From the NCBI RefSeq assembly GCF_014279995.1, contig NZ_CP047935.1, positions 2,811,494-2,875,493 on the forward strand: 64,000 nucleotides of DNA, given 5' to 3'. The position numbers and the translations under genes were made by a program. Shown piece after piece: positions 1-6,931 of the stretch. How positions within the stretch are numbered: the stretch's first letter is position 1; each line of letters opens with the position of its first letter. Under the pieces are notes generated by a model. That model had not been told where the DNA came from, did no database searches, and saw only the letters and a list, made by a program, of their open reading frames with translations. Origin of the DNA: Synechococcus sp. BIOS-E4-1. GTDB taxonomy: Bacteria > Cyanobacteriota > Cyanobacteriia > PCC-6307 > Cyanobiaceae.

Positions 1-2
1 GC

Positions 3-515
3 GGCGATGTACTCGAGCTGCACGGTTCAACGTGGGATCTCCCCGAGGGGATGCCCATCGAGAAGGCAGCCAGCTGGATCGAAGACCAGTGGATCAAAAG
101 CGAGATGGAGCAGGCCACAGCAGAGCTCGAGGCCGAGGCCTCTGCCGCTGTGGTGATTGAGGAGCCAGAACCTGAGGCCGAGCCGCAACCGGAGCCAGAG
201 GCCGCACCCCCGGTACCGGCATCGATTGGCGCTGCTGATGCGATCGCTATTCACACCGCTCTCAGCAAGAGCCGCGATGAGGCCAGGAACGCTGCATGTG
301 AAAACCAGAAGATCCTCAGCGAGATCCGCGAGGCCCAGGCCAGCGTGGCTTCAGAGAAGGCCGAGATCATTCGGCTCACAAAGACAAACCAGCGGCTGAT
401 GAATGAAGCGTTTGGCTCCTATGCCAAGCGACTGAAGGAAGCACAGGTTGAGCTCGAGATGCTGCACCACAAGATCGCGGAGCTCAAACAGACAAGTGGT
501 GGGCGCGCGCCCTGA
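3..515 (+). CDS. Hypothetical coiled-coil protein, 5' end outside window
   Basis: The frame is open from the first bases of the window, so the gene probably begins upstream; the first internal ATG is at 51. The visible 170 residues have a Glu/Pro-rich acidic linker (roughly residues 50-75 of the visible part) followed by a charged, Ala/Glu/Lys-rich stretch that should form a coiled coil. No catalytic motif is seen. The gene lies at the left of the mobile element, on the opposite strand from the terminase. I do not recognise the family. A structural or DNA-binding accessory protein would fit, but nothing in the sequence decides it. Confidence 0.6.
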   Translation, partial: GDVLELHGSTWDLPEGMPIEKAASWIEDQWIKSEMEQATAELEAEASAAVVIEEPEPEAEPQPEPEAAPPVPASIGAADAIAIHTALSKSRDEARNAACENQKILSEIREAQASVASEKAEIIRLTKTNQRLMNEAFGSYAKRLKEAQVELEMLHHKIAELKQTSGGRAP

Positions 516-620
516 GGCGTCAGTGACCCTCTCTGTGGTCCACCACGGTCGGCCTTGTGGGGGCACTTGGCCGGCCACCCCAATCACAACAGCGACATGC
601 AAGATCCCAGAGATTCGAGA

Positions 621-648
621 AATCCCCCGATTAGGTGATGTCTTGATG
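621..648 (+). promoter_or_regulatory. Upstream module shared with 2292-2321
   Basis: A stretch of about 28 bases containing CCCCCGA, GGTGATGT and TTGATG recurs, with a handful of differences, at 2292-2321. Both copies lie about 40-60 bases upstream of a plus-strand gene for an exported protein (704 and 2362). TTGATG here and TTGACG in the other copy look like -35 elements. This is a candidate shared promoter or operator; no regulator is known. Confidence 0.35.
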
Positions 649-703
649 CCTACCCCTGGCGCATTCTCAACAGATGTGTTCTTAGTCGTCTGGAGGCCCA
701 CAT

Positions 704-1420
704 TTGAATTTCAAGCAACCGCTTCTGCTGGTCGGATCACTTGTAGTGATTGGAGGAGCTTCTGCTCTCGTTGCGTGCGATTCCAACTCCGTAAAAGACC
801 CGATCCAGAAGAAATCTGGTCTCAAGGCAGCCACAACCAAAACACCAGCTGTGAAAAAGGAAGCGCCATATCAAGCACCAATCTCTGAATACGCCACAAA
901 GCCCTACACAGCAGCAGGCGGCTACGAAAAAACCGTCGCCAAGTACGGCCCACGATTGGGCGAGCTGCAGGCATATAGGGAGAAGGCAGCTGATGTTGCC
1001 AGCCGAGACCGCTCCTGTGATTCGGTCATCGCCGCTGAAATCTCCTCGATGCGTGGTGGTCTTAACGACATGCATTTTTGGGTTGATTGCGAAAACGGCA
1101 CCCGCTTCCGCTTCAGCGAAAGTGAGCTCAATCAAGCGAATGTCGTCGCTGTCTCTGAAGCCGACAAGGTGATCAGCGAAGACCTGGCCGTAGATCGCTG
1201 CGAGGAGATGATCGCTAACAGCGTCACCCATCCCAGCACTGTCGGCATCAACCGCTTTGCCGGATACAACTACGGGAAGTTTGATCAGACCGGTGCTGCC
1301 TCGGTGAATCTGCTGTTCTCCGCGAAAAACAGCTTCGGCACCGAGTTGAAATTCAACGCCCGGTGCACCTTCCAATCAGACGGATCCGGTGAGATCACCA
1401 TTAAGGAGCGGACCAGCTGA
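704..1420 (+). CDS. Putative lipoprotein of the mobile element
   Basis: 238 residues from a TTG start. The N-terminus has a hydrophobic segment ending in LVAC at residues 22-25, a good lipobox, so the mature protein is predicted to be lipid-anchored at Cys25. A Lys/Pro/Thr-rich linker follows, then a globular part of about 150 residues with several Cys. No known enzyme motif is seen and the family is not recognised. Lipoproteins in mobile elements often act in surface or superinfection exclusion, but there is no direct evidence here. The TTG start is chosen because it keeps the signal sequence; no ATG does so in frame. Confidence 0.6.
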   Translation: MNFKQPLLLVGSLVVIGGASALVACDSNSVKDPIQKKSGLKAATTKTPAVKKEAPYQAPISEYATKPYTAAGGYEKTVAKYGPRLGELQAYREKAADVASRDRSCDSVIAAEISSMRGGLNDMHFWVDCENGTRFRFSESELNQANVVAVSEADKVISEDLAVDRCEEMIANSVTHPSTVGINRFAGYNYGKFDQTGAASVNLLFSAKNSFGTELKFNARCTFQSDGSGEITIKERTS

Positions 1421-1440
1421 TGCCGCGTTTTTAGAACCCA

Positions 1441-1722
1441 GTGAACGGCCACATTGTTCATGTCGACACAACAATGGTCTGGCTCGGCGCACTCCTGTTT
1501 GGCCCGATCTTCTTCCTGTGTATTGGAGAGATCGGCCACGGTTTGGCCAACTTCCTCCTCGGCCTTGCTTTGTGGGCCGTTTTCCTGGGCTGGATTGTTT
1601 GGATCGTCTGGGCCATCGCCGCGCCCGGAATTGTTCGCCAAAAGTGGCTGAGCAAGGGTTACCGGGAAATGGATGCCGCAGAGCCTTCTAACTACAGAGG
1701 TCCATCAAATAAGGCAAGTTGA
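1441..1722 (+). CDS. Small membrane protein
   Basis: 93 residues from a GTG, or 82 from the ATG at 1474. Two closely spaced hydrophobic segments (about residues 12-30 and 35-60, rich in Leu, Trp and Ile) are separated by a GEIGHG turn, followed by a short charged tail. It lies 20 bases after the lipoprotein gene on the same strand, so co-transcription is likely. Function unknown. The pairing with a lipoprotein suggests an envelope role for this part of the element, which is inference. Confidence 0.5.
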   Translation: MNGHIVHVDTTMVWLGALLFGPIFFLCIGEIGHGLANFLLGLALWAVFLGWIVWIVWAIAAPGIVRQKWLSKGYREMDAAEPSNYRGPSNKAS

Positions 1723-1774
1723 CGTTCTATCCGCGACTCATCTAGTCGAGCTCGTTAACCCAAAGCTCTCAGGA

Positions 1775-2293
1775 TTAACTCCCAGGAGCGATCTCCCAGA
1801 AATGGGAATAACTCGGCCGGTTCCATTCATCGTTTCGGCCGTAGCGATGGCTTCGCTCAACAGCGGAGTGCTTCAGGTTCCACTGGCGCCACCAGGTGAA
1901 GGGATGGCCCAACAGCTCGAGCTCATCACGATGGACGCTGGTGGTCATCTCCAGCTGTGGCTGATGGGGATCCTTTGTCAGGTAGTGGATCCGAATCCAG
2001 GCCTGGGCCCCTGAGATCTCCTGCACCAACCCATCGAGACAAACCTCTCCGATATCGGTCCTGGTGGAGGGGTCGATCTTCCGGCTCGCAACAGCGCTGA
2101 TCAACACACAGCGATTGGGTTCAATCTCTCCCCAGGCCTCCTGGTGGGACTCTTCGCGGAGCCGGTCTTGCTCGGCCTGCTGGCGTGATGACTCCGCAAG
2201 GTTGGCGATCACGGCACGGGTAGCGGCCTTGCCCTCCTCAAACTCCTCCCGGCTCCCGTAGTGGCGGCCGTTAAGTGGATCGAAAAACATCAA
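1775..2293 (-). CDS. Hypothetical protein
   Basis: About 172 residues. The N-terminal 60 are charged and helical, with many Glu, Arg and Gln. The C-terminal half is Trp/His-rich and looks globular. Two adjacent start codons lie at 2291-2293 and 2288-2290. It is the only gene on the minus strand between the membrane protein and the small secreted protein. No motif or family is recognised. Its codon use resembles the neighbouring element genes, which supports it being real. Confidence 0.5.
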   Translation of the reverse strand: MMFFDPLNGRHYGSREEFEEGKAATRAVIANLAESSRQQAEQDRLREESHQEAWGEIEPNRCVLISAVASRKIDPSTRTDIGEVCLDGLVQEISGAQAWIRIHYLTKDPHQPQLEMTTSVHRDELELLGHPFTWWRQWNLKHSAVERSHRYGRNDEWNRPSYSHFWEIAPGS

Positions 2294-2321
2294 ATTCCCC
2301 CGACTGGGTGATGTGTTGACG
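2292..2321 (+). promoter_or_regulatory. Upstream module shared with 621-648
   Basis: Second copy of the module described at 621-648, here with CCCCCGACTGGGTGATG and a TTGACG hexamer. It sits between the divergent hypothetical gene (minus) and the small secreted protein gene (plus, start 2362). It may serve either or both. Confidence 0.35.
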
Positions 2322-2361
2322 GCACCACATCAGGAAAAGTTGGCAAAGAGTCGAAAAGCTG

Positions 2362-2652
2362 ATGAAAGCCCTTGCAGCAACATGTTTTGCCGCCACAAGC
2401 TGCATTGCCTTTGTGATGGACGCTCATCCTGCAATTGCAGGTTGTGAGATGAAATATTCCGGTTCCTCTATGTATCAGATTTGTCGAATGGGAAGCTCTG
2501 TCGAAATGGTTGGTTACGACCACAGCACGGGCAGTAATTGGTGGCAGAGCTGTACTGGAGTTGGAACAAATTTCACGACTTGCACTGGCCAAGGTGCAGA
2601 CGGAACTCCATGGGGATGCCAGTGGTCGATGGGCATGAGGACATGCTGGTAA
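2362..2652 (+). CDS. Small secreted Cys-rich protein
   Basis: 96 residues. A signal peptide ends near residue 26 (HPAIAG, a typical signal peptidase I site). The mature part is about 70 residues, rich in Gly, Ser, Trp and Met, with six Cys, which suggests a small disulfide-stabilised exported protein. The codons for the cleavage site form the perfect palindrome CCTGCAATTGCAGG (2428-2441), which resembles the CAATTG sites elsewhere in the element. No family is recognised. It lies next to the terminase gene but on the opposite strand. Confidence 0.5.
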   Translation: MKALAATCFAATSCIAFVMDAHPAIAGCEMKYSGSSMYQICRMGSSVEMVGYDHSTGSNWWQSCTGVGTNFTTCTGQGADGTPWGCQWSMGMRTCW

Positions 2653-2658
2653 TCGCAT

Positions 2659-4101
2659 TCACCACACCCTCACGTCGGTCTGGCCTGTGATCCACTTGGC
2701 GTTGCTCCAGACCACGGCATAACGGCCGGCATCACAGGCGTGATCGACCTGACCAGAGGCGATCCGCTCGACATTGTTCGGATCTCGGGAAAGGCTCGGC
2801 ACCGTCGCTTCCCAGGCCGCGCACCGGGTGGACCACGTGAGCCATGGAGCGGTGAAGTTCTTGCGGGTGCTCGAGAGCCGGCTCTTCAGAGCTCCGAGGC
2901 CCGACTCCATGGTTGCCGTGTTCTTGCCGACAGGCTGCAGCGGCACCCCGGCCATCTTGAAGTCACCTGCAACGCTGCCGTTCGGGGAGCCGTTCCTGGC
3001 GAACACCGCGTCATCACACAGGATCTTGATTTGCCGAGGCCTGAGGCCCCAGCGCTCAAGCCACTCGCGGAGGGCCTCAGCCTGCTCCTGATTGGTGAGC
3101 ATGGATCCCTGAGACCACTGTCTGCCACTGCGATCTCGGCTGCAGGTATAGAGCTCATCCGCGAGATGGATGCTGCCCAGTGGAGTGTCTAGGCCTGGCG
3201 GCCGAGGGACGCACAGATACCAGGCGCTGGGTGCGCTCATTCCCCAGTCGCCGACCACGAACGGCCGGGGCATGTGTTCGGAGAGTTGATATCCCGAGGG
3301 GAGCTCATGGCGGCATCGGCGGGGACTCCACACAGGGCCAAAGGCCGAGCCCCCGGCCAGATCACCCCACTTGCCTTCGAGCAGAGCTGCGAGCACGTCG
3401 GGATCGTCGTGCGCCATCAGCTGGACTTCGCGGCGGTAGGCCTCAAAGTCGAGATGAGGGTTCACCGTCGCGTTTGCGGTCAGGCTGATCACGAACCGCT
3501 GGTAGTGATCCGAAAAGAAGCGCTGCGGCTTCATGTGGGTCAGCTCGAACGGGAGCGGATCCACAAACCTGGCCTTCAGTGCGGCATGGGCTGGGCCGCC
3601 GGGGTTGGCGAGCACAATCATTCGCCGCGGGACTGTTGGCGAGCCCCGCAAAACGCCCGCAAGCTCATCCGTGAACTCCAGGATGGTTGGCGTGGCACCG
3701 GCCTCATCCACGATGATCGTGCTCTTCGATCGGCCTTGGAGGCGGGTCATCGCTCGGACCTGCTCCATCGGTGAGCTCGCCGAATAGGCCAACTCGACGG
3801 TGCCGAATGGTGCGTCCCTTCCACCCAGGCGAAAGACTGAATCAGCAGTCGAGTATTTGGTTCCGGGGAACACCGCCGACAAGTATTTGAGCAGGTCTGC
3901 CTGAATCTCAAGCAAGGCCTGATATGAACTTCGGATGATCAGACAGGCATAGTCTTCCTTGAGCAAACTGGCGTCGCGAGCCACAAGGAATTTCACGCCC
4001 GCGGACTTGCCGGGGCCCTTGCCGGTGCCGGCGAACAGATGCTCATCAAGCGGTGCTTTGAGCAACAATTCCTGAAATGGATTAGGGGTCTGGAGCTCCA
4101 T
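2659..4101 (-). CDS. Phage-type terminase large subunit
   Basis: 480 residues from ATG 4101; a GTG directly upstream at 4104 is also possible. The terminase motor packages DNA into a capsid. The N-terminal ATPase has a Walker A-like GTGKGPGKS at about residues 25-33 and a Walker B IIVDEA at about 130. The C-terminal RNase H-like nuclease shows acidic positions in VVGDWG (about 285) and LCDDAVF, and ends with the DHACDAGRY pattern usual for terminases. The start overlaps the stop of a small regulator gene (TGATG), indicating translational coupling. The gene is intact although no structural phage genes accompany it, which suggests packaging into another phage's particles. Confidence 0.8.
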   Translation of the reverse strand: MELQTPNPFQELLLKAPLDEHLFAGTGKGPGKSAGVKFLVARDASLLKEDYACLIIRSSYQALLEIQADLLKYLSAVFPGTKYSTADSVFRLGGRDAPFGTVELAYSASSPMEQVRAMTRLQGRSKSTIIVDEAGATPTILEFTDELAGVLRGSPTVPRRMIVLANPGGPAHAALKARFVDPLPFELTHMKPQRFFSDHYQRFVISLTANATVNPHLDFEAYRREVQLMAHDDPDVLAALLEGKWGDLAGGSAFGPVWSPRRCRHELPSGYQLSEHMPRPFVVGDWGMSAPSAWYLCVPRPPGLDTPLGSIHLADELYTCSRDRSGRQWSQGSMLTNQEQAEALREWLERWGLRPRQIKILCDDAVFARNGSPNGSVAGDFKMAGVPLQPVGKNTATMESGLGALKSRLSSTRKNFTAPWLTWSTRCAAWEATVPSLSRDPNNVERIASGQVDHACDAGRYAVVWSNAKWITGQTDVRVW

Positions 4102-4241
4102 CACTTCACCACCAGCGCTAGGCCTCTGGCGATCAGCTTTGAGAGGCTGATTCCCTGGCTCGCGGCCTCTGCCTTGGCCTTTCGATGGAGTGGTTCAGGC
4201 AGACGGATTGACGTGAGCTTTATCTCCTGCATTTCGGCCAT
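4101..4241 (-). CDS. Ribbon-helix-helix (Arc/CopG-type) DNA-binding protein
   Basis: 46 residues. The pattern is typical of a ribbon-helix-helix fold: a short strand (IKLTSIRLP, residues 7-15), then helix A (EPLHRKAKAEAASQG) and helix B (SLSKLIARGLALVV). Such proteins bind operators as dimers. Its TGA overlaps the ATG of the terminase gene, so the two form one translationally coupled unit. It probably regulates the packaging genes or itself. It is short but clearly patterned. Confidence 0.65.
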   Translation of the reverse strand: MAEMQEIKLTSIRLPEPLHRKAKAEAASQGISLSKLIARGLALVVK

Positions 4242-4660
4242 GGGGTGATGCTTTTAATGCAGTTTAGGAAGCCCTTAAAAGCTAAAAATTCAGACGGGGT
4301 AGGCCTCTGAGAGCTGATATCAATTCAACCCCTGCCCCTCCCGGAACACCTTTAATCGAAGGTATTTAACACTTAGAGGATTAGCTCTTAAATATTAAAA
4401 ATTGGAAATCACTATCTGCAAGTTTCGGGTACCAATTCCGCTTGATAAATTGTCACACTGCCCCCTTTTTCGTGAGCTTGTGAGTTAAAATAAAGGAGTG
4501 AAAAATTCTTACACTCTTTTTCACAAATTCAGTCAGTCGATATCAGCAACTGACTGAAGACAAGTCAACTTTAATCTTAAAACAAAATGACACTTTTTCC
4601 GCCTGCAATTGTGGAGAGATACCACGTGCGATTCCGCGGATTCGCTGATGTGGAGGCCGC
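4242..4660. promoter_or_regulatory. AT-rich intergenic control region of the element
   Basis: About 420 bases without a recognisable gene, clearly more AT-rich than its surroundings and lying between divergent genes. It holds a GTGAAAAA/TTTTTCAC inverted repeat (4498-4505 and 4517-4524) and a 10-bp perfect inverted repeat, TTCAGTCAGT/ACTGACTGAA (4528-4537 and 4549-4558). It also holds GCCTGCAATTGTG at 4601-4613, a 13-mer found again at 6458-6470. It is a candidate site for divergent promoters, regulator binding or the element's replication origin. Confidence 0.45.
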
Positions 4661-4663
4661 GTG

Positions 4664-5080
4664 ATGGCAGGAGGCGCCAAAACGGCCAAGCAGCGTGATG
4701 CCGCTCTCGAGGCGGCCGCGCGGTTGCTCGATATGGGCTCGCCCGGATCGATCGTGGCCATGACGCTTCAGCGTCAACACGGATATTCACGGGCCCAGGC
4801 CTTCCGGATTGTGAAGGCAGCCAATGAGCAGCGCGGTAGTGAGGGCATCAGCGCTCGGCCGACTGCTTCAGAGATGGTCGGCATGACTCAGCAAGCGTTG
4901 GCCGGAGCATTGGCCGAGGCCTCTGAAGCAGGCGATTGGCAGTCGATCGTGAAACTCAGCCGCGAACTGCGCGAGGCGTTGAAAGCGAACGGCTCCATCA
5001 CGACGGTTGCTGGGCCTGAGCCGGACGCGGCCGTTGACACCGTGATGGCCGTGAAGGCTGCTCACACGCGCGAGCAATGA
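4664..5080 (+). CDS. Helix-turn-helix protein of the element
   Basis: About 138 residues from ATG 4664; a GTG one codon upstream is possible. Residues 8-60 form a helical, homeodomain-like unit (MGSPGSIVAMTLQRQHGYS, then RAQAFRIVKAANEQ), resembling the DNA-binding N-termini of small terminases and element regulators. The C-terminal half is Ala/Glu-rich and helical. It is the first gene of the plus-strand unit that leads to the recombinase. Two roles are possible, a second small-terminase-like protein or a regulator of integration; the sequence does not decide between them. Confidence 0.5.
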   Translation: MAGGAKTAKQRDAALEAAARLLDMGSPGSIVAMTLQRQHGYSRAQAFRIVKAANEQRGSEGISARPTASEMVGMTQQALAGALAEASEAGDWQSIVKLSRELREALKANGSITTVAGPEPDAAVDTVMAVKAAHTREQ

Positions 5081-5137
5081 GACCAGTCTCATCCCAAAAA
5101 CCAGTCCACCACTGAAGCAAGAATTTTTCAGTCTCAT

Positions 5138-5165
5138 CCGCTGAAAGGCCATCGGCCATCAGCGG
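5138..5165 (+). terminator. Hairpin after the helix-turn-helix gene
   Basis: CCGCTGA (5138-5144) pairs with TCAGCGG (5159-5165), and the loop contains a second GGCC-ATC-GGCC pairing. A T-run follows only at about 5175, so termination may be weak. It lies between the helix-turn-helix gene and the recombinase gene. Confidence 0.4.
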
Positions 5166-5275
5166 CATCCTTGTGCCCTTTTTGCTGACTTGACGTTTTG
5201 AACGAGGCCCCAGCCGGCCTCAACTGCCAGTCACACCAGGGCACTTGCCATTTCAAACCAAACAGCAAGTCAGTC

Positions 5276-5860
5276 ATGCCCAAAACCAATGGCGCCGGCC
5301 AGGCCACGACCATCACGCCGGAACAGATGAACACCCTGCTCATGGCCGCTCCCACCCCTGAGTGGCGGTTCGCCTGGCAGGTGATGAGGTTCACCGGCTC
5401 ACGCGTCACGGAGACGCTCAGGCTGAGCTGGGGTGCGATCCACTCAGACCGGATTGTCTTCATCAAAAGCACCACCAAGACCAGGACCACCCGCGAACCG
5501 CGGATCGGCGACCGTTTGGCCGCAGAGGTTGAGCGCTATCGCGGTCACTGGATCAAACGGCATGGCCGGGAGCCGCGGCCACGGGATCTCGTGTTCCCCG
5601 GACGGTTTGGCCTGGGCGAGCCATTAACTCGCCAGGCCTGTGACTTGGCCCTCCGGCAGGCATGCCAGACCGCAGGCCTTCCGAGCGGCATGAGCCTGCA
5701 TAGTTTCAGGCGATCGCTGGCCACAACGATGGTTCAATCCGGGGCTTCGCTCATGACGGTGAGCCGTTTCACAGGACATGCGAGCCTCGGGCAGCTCCGG
5801 CGGTATGTGGATGTGAGCCCCAACGACGAGATGAGCGCTCTCGAGGCGATCGGAGGGTGA
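5276..5860 (+). CDS. Tyrosine recombinase / integrase
   Basis: 194 residues from ATG 5276; the frame extends up to a TTG at 5198. Nearly the whole protein is the phage-integrase catalytic domain. The expected residues are present: Arg in GSRVTE (about 43), Lys in STTKTRTTR (about 67), HSFRR (about 142-146), His in FTGHAS (about 168) and the nucleophilic Tyr in RRYVDV (about 177). A separate arm-binding N-terminal domain is lacking, so it is short compared with lambda-type integrases. It presumably integrates and excises this element. It lies about 6.5 kb from the yifB junction rather than beside it, which is unusual. Confidence 0.8.
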   Translation: MPKTNGAGQATTITPEQMNTLLMAAPTPEWRFAWQVMRFTGSRVTETLRLSWGAIHSDRIVFIKSTTKTRTTREPRIGDRLAAEVERYRGHWIKRHGREPRPRDLVFPGRFGLGEPLTRQACDLALRQACQTAGLPSGMSLHSFRRSLATTMVQSGASLMTVSRFTGHASLGQLRRYVDVSPNDEMSALEAIGG

Positions 5861-5861
5861 T

Positions 5862-6443
5862 TCAGGCTGCTGCTGGTTCAGGGCCCCCTGAGGGGCTCTC
5901 AACGGGCTCTGAAGCCACATCCACTGGCTCTGGAGCCGGTGACATGAATGCCTCGGCTGAAGGCGCCGGCAATGTGACCTGGATGGCAGTAGTGGCAGCG
6001 CCCGCGGCGTCAATGCCCCCATCCATCAGGCCCATAAGCTTCGCCATCCTTTCCACGCAACGGCCGCTCTCTGATACAGCTCGAGGATCAATGCCATTCC
6101 TCACTTGCTGCTGGAGCAGTTGGCCATCAGCGCCCAACGTTGTGACCACCACGCCAGCCTCCGCCTGACGCTCAATGTCTTTCAGGAGCATGCCGGCGAG
6201 ACCCCGCAGAATCTCGAGACATTCGCCTTTCACAACCTCAGCTGTGTTCTCCGGCAGATCGCCCCAGGCGGAGCATGCCCACTGAAAATCACGGCTTGCG
6301 GCGGATTGAGTGATGTCAAGCCGACGAGCGATATCCCTCAGGCTGTATCCATGCGCTTTGAGCTTGAAAACCTCTTTCCTTCTCTCAACTAACGCTGATT
6401 GCTTCCCATATTCACGTTTTTGAAGCGAAATTGAGTCGGCCAT
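5862..6443 (-). CDS. Probable terminase small subunit (helix-turn-helix)
   Basis: 193 residues from ATG 6443; a GTG two codons upstream is possible. Residues 15-55 form a helix-turn-helix (FKLKAHGYSLRDIARRLD, then ITQSAASRDFQWA), as in DNA-recognition domains of small terminases. The middle is helical and suited to oligomerisation, and the C-terminus is a Pro/Glu/Ala-rich tail. A CAATTG element (6463-6468) lies 20 bases upstream of the start. The gene faces the recombinase gene and ends 2 bases after it. The small-terminase role is inferred from size, layout and the nearby large terminase. Confidence 0.55.
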   Translation of the reverse strand: MADSISLQKREYGKQSALVERRKEVFKLKAHGYSLRDIARRLDITQSAASRDFQWACSAWGDLPENTAEVVKGECLEILRGLAGMLLKDIERQAEAGVVVTTLGADGQLLQQQVRNGIDPRAVSESGRCVERMAKLMGLMDGGIDAAGAATTAIQVTLPAPSAEAFMSPAPEPVDVASEPVESPSGGPEPAAA

Positions 6444-6483
6444 AAACACACAATAACGCCTGCAATTGTGCTTGCAGTTTGAG

Positions 6484-6627
6484 TTAACGAACGAAAGCGA
6501 ATCGCCTGAGACCTAGGGGAGGAGCAGAGCGGCGAGGGACTGGGTAAGAATCGCCGCGGCCGTAGTACTTGCAGAGAGCTTTCATCCAAGCTTCGGGTGA
6601 TGGATAGTCACGTGGCTGTGGAGGCAT
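6484..6627 (-). CDS. Small basic protein upstream of the probable small terminase
   Basis: 47 residues from ATG 6627: a Pro-rich start (MPPQPRDYPSPEAW), then KALCKYYGRGDSYP and an Arg-rich tail. The composition looks like a real small protein rather than chance translation. It is on the same strand as the probable small terminase and ends 40 bases before it. The family is not recognised. Confidence 0.4.
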   Translation of the reverse strand: MPPQPRDYPSPEAWMKALCKYYGRGDSYPVPRRSAPPLGLRRFAFVR

Positions 6628-6931
6628 AGGTGCGAACTAGATACTTTTCAAGCTAAGTGGACCGAGCGAAGCGAGGGCCACGGCGGCACACCACAAGCGA
6701 ACCGAAAAACACACGCCCCCTTACCCTGCAATTGTCTTTTTCCTCCAAACCCCTTGCTATGACTGACTTACACCTTCATTTGTAGTACAATTGTCCAGCA
6801 TTGTATAGAAGGGTTCTTATACAACCATGGACAATTGTAGTACTTCAGCAACCCCAACTCAGTCACACCAACCGATCTCAGCGAAAAAGACAATTGCACC
6901 CCAACCCGAGGCCAGGGCCTCAGCCAGAGGA
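6628..6931. promoter_or_regulatory. Intergenic region with CAATTG sites and a long palindrome
   Basis: About 300 bases between the replication gene and the packaging-side genes, all read on the minus strand. It holds four of the element's CAATTG sites (6729, 6788, 6832, 6891). Two of them lie in the arms of a large inverted repeat described separately. It could be the promoter/operator region for the small protein and small terminase genes, or a replication origin. Confidence 0.5.
6784..6841. repeat. Nested inverted repeat with CAATTG cores
   Basis: Outer arms TACAATTGTCCA (6786-6797) and TGGACAATTGTA (6828-6839) are perfectly complementary. Inner arms TTGTATA (6801-6807) and TATACAA (6818-6824) are also perfectly complementary, around the centre GAAGGGTTCT. 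Each outer arm carries its own palindromic CAATTG. No T-run follows on either strand, so a terminator is unlikely; a protein-binding or origin structure fits better. Confidence 0.65.

Noticed and set aside
2428-2441. Palindrome CCTGCAATTGCAGG as an operator
   Set aside because: It encodes the conserved-type signal cleavage site PAIAG within a gene, so the palindrome may be a coding coincidence; mentioned only as similar to the intergenic CAATTG sites.
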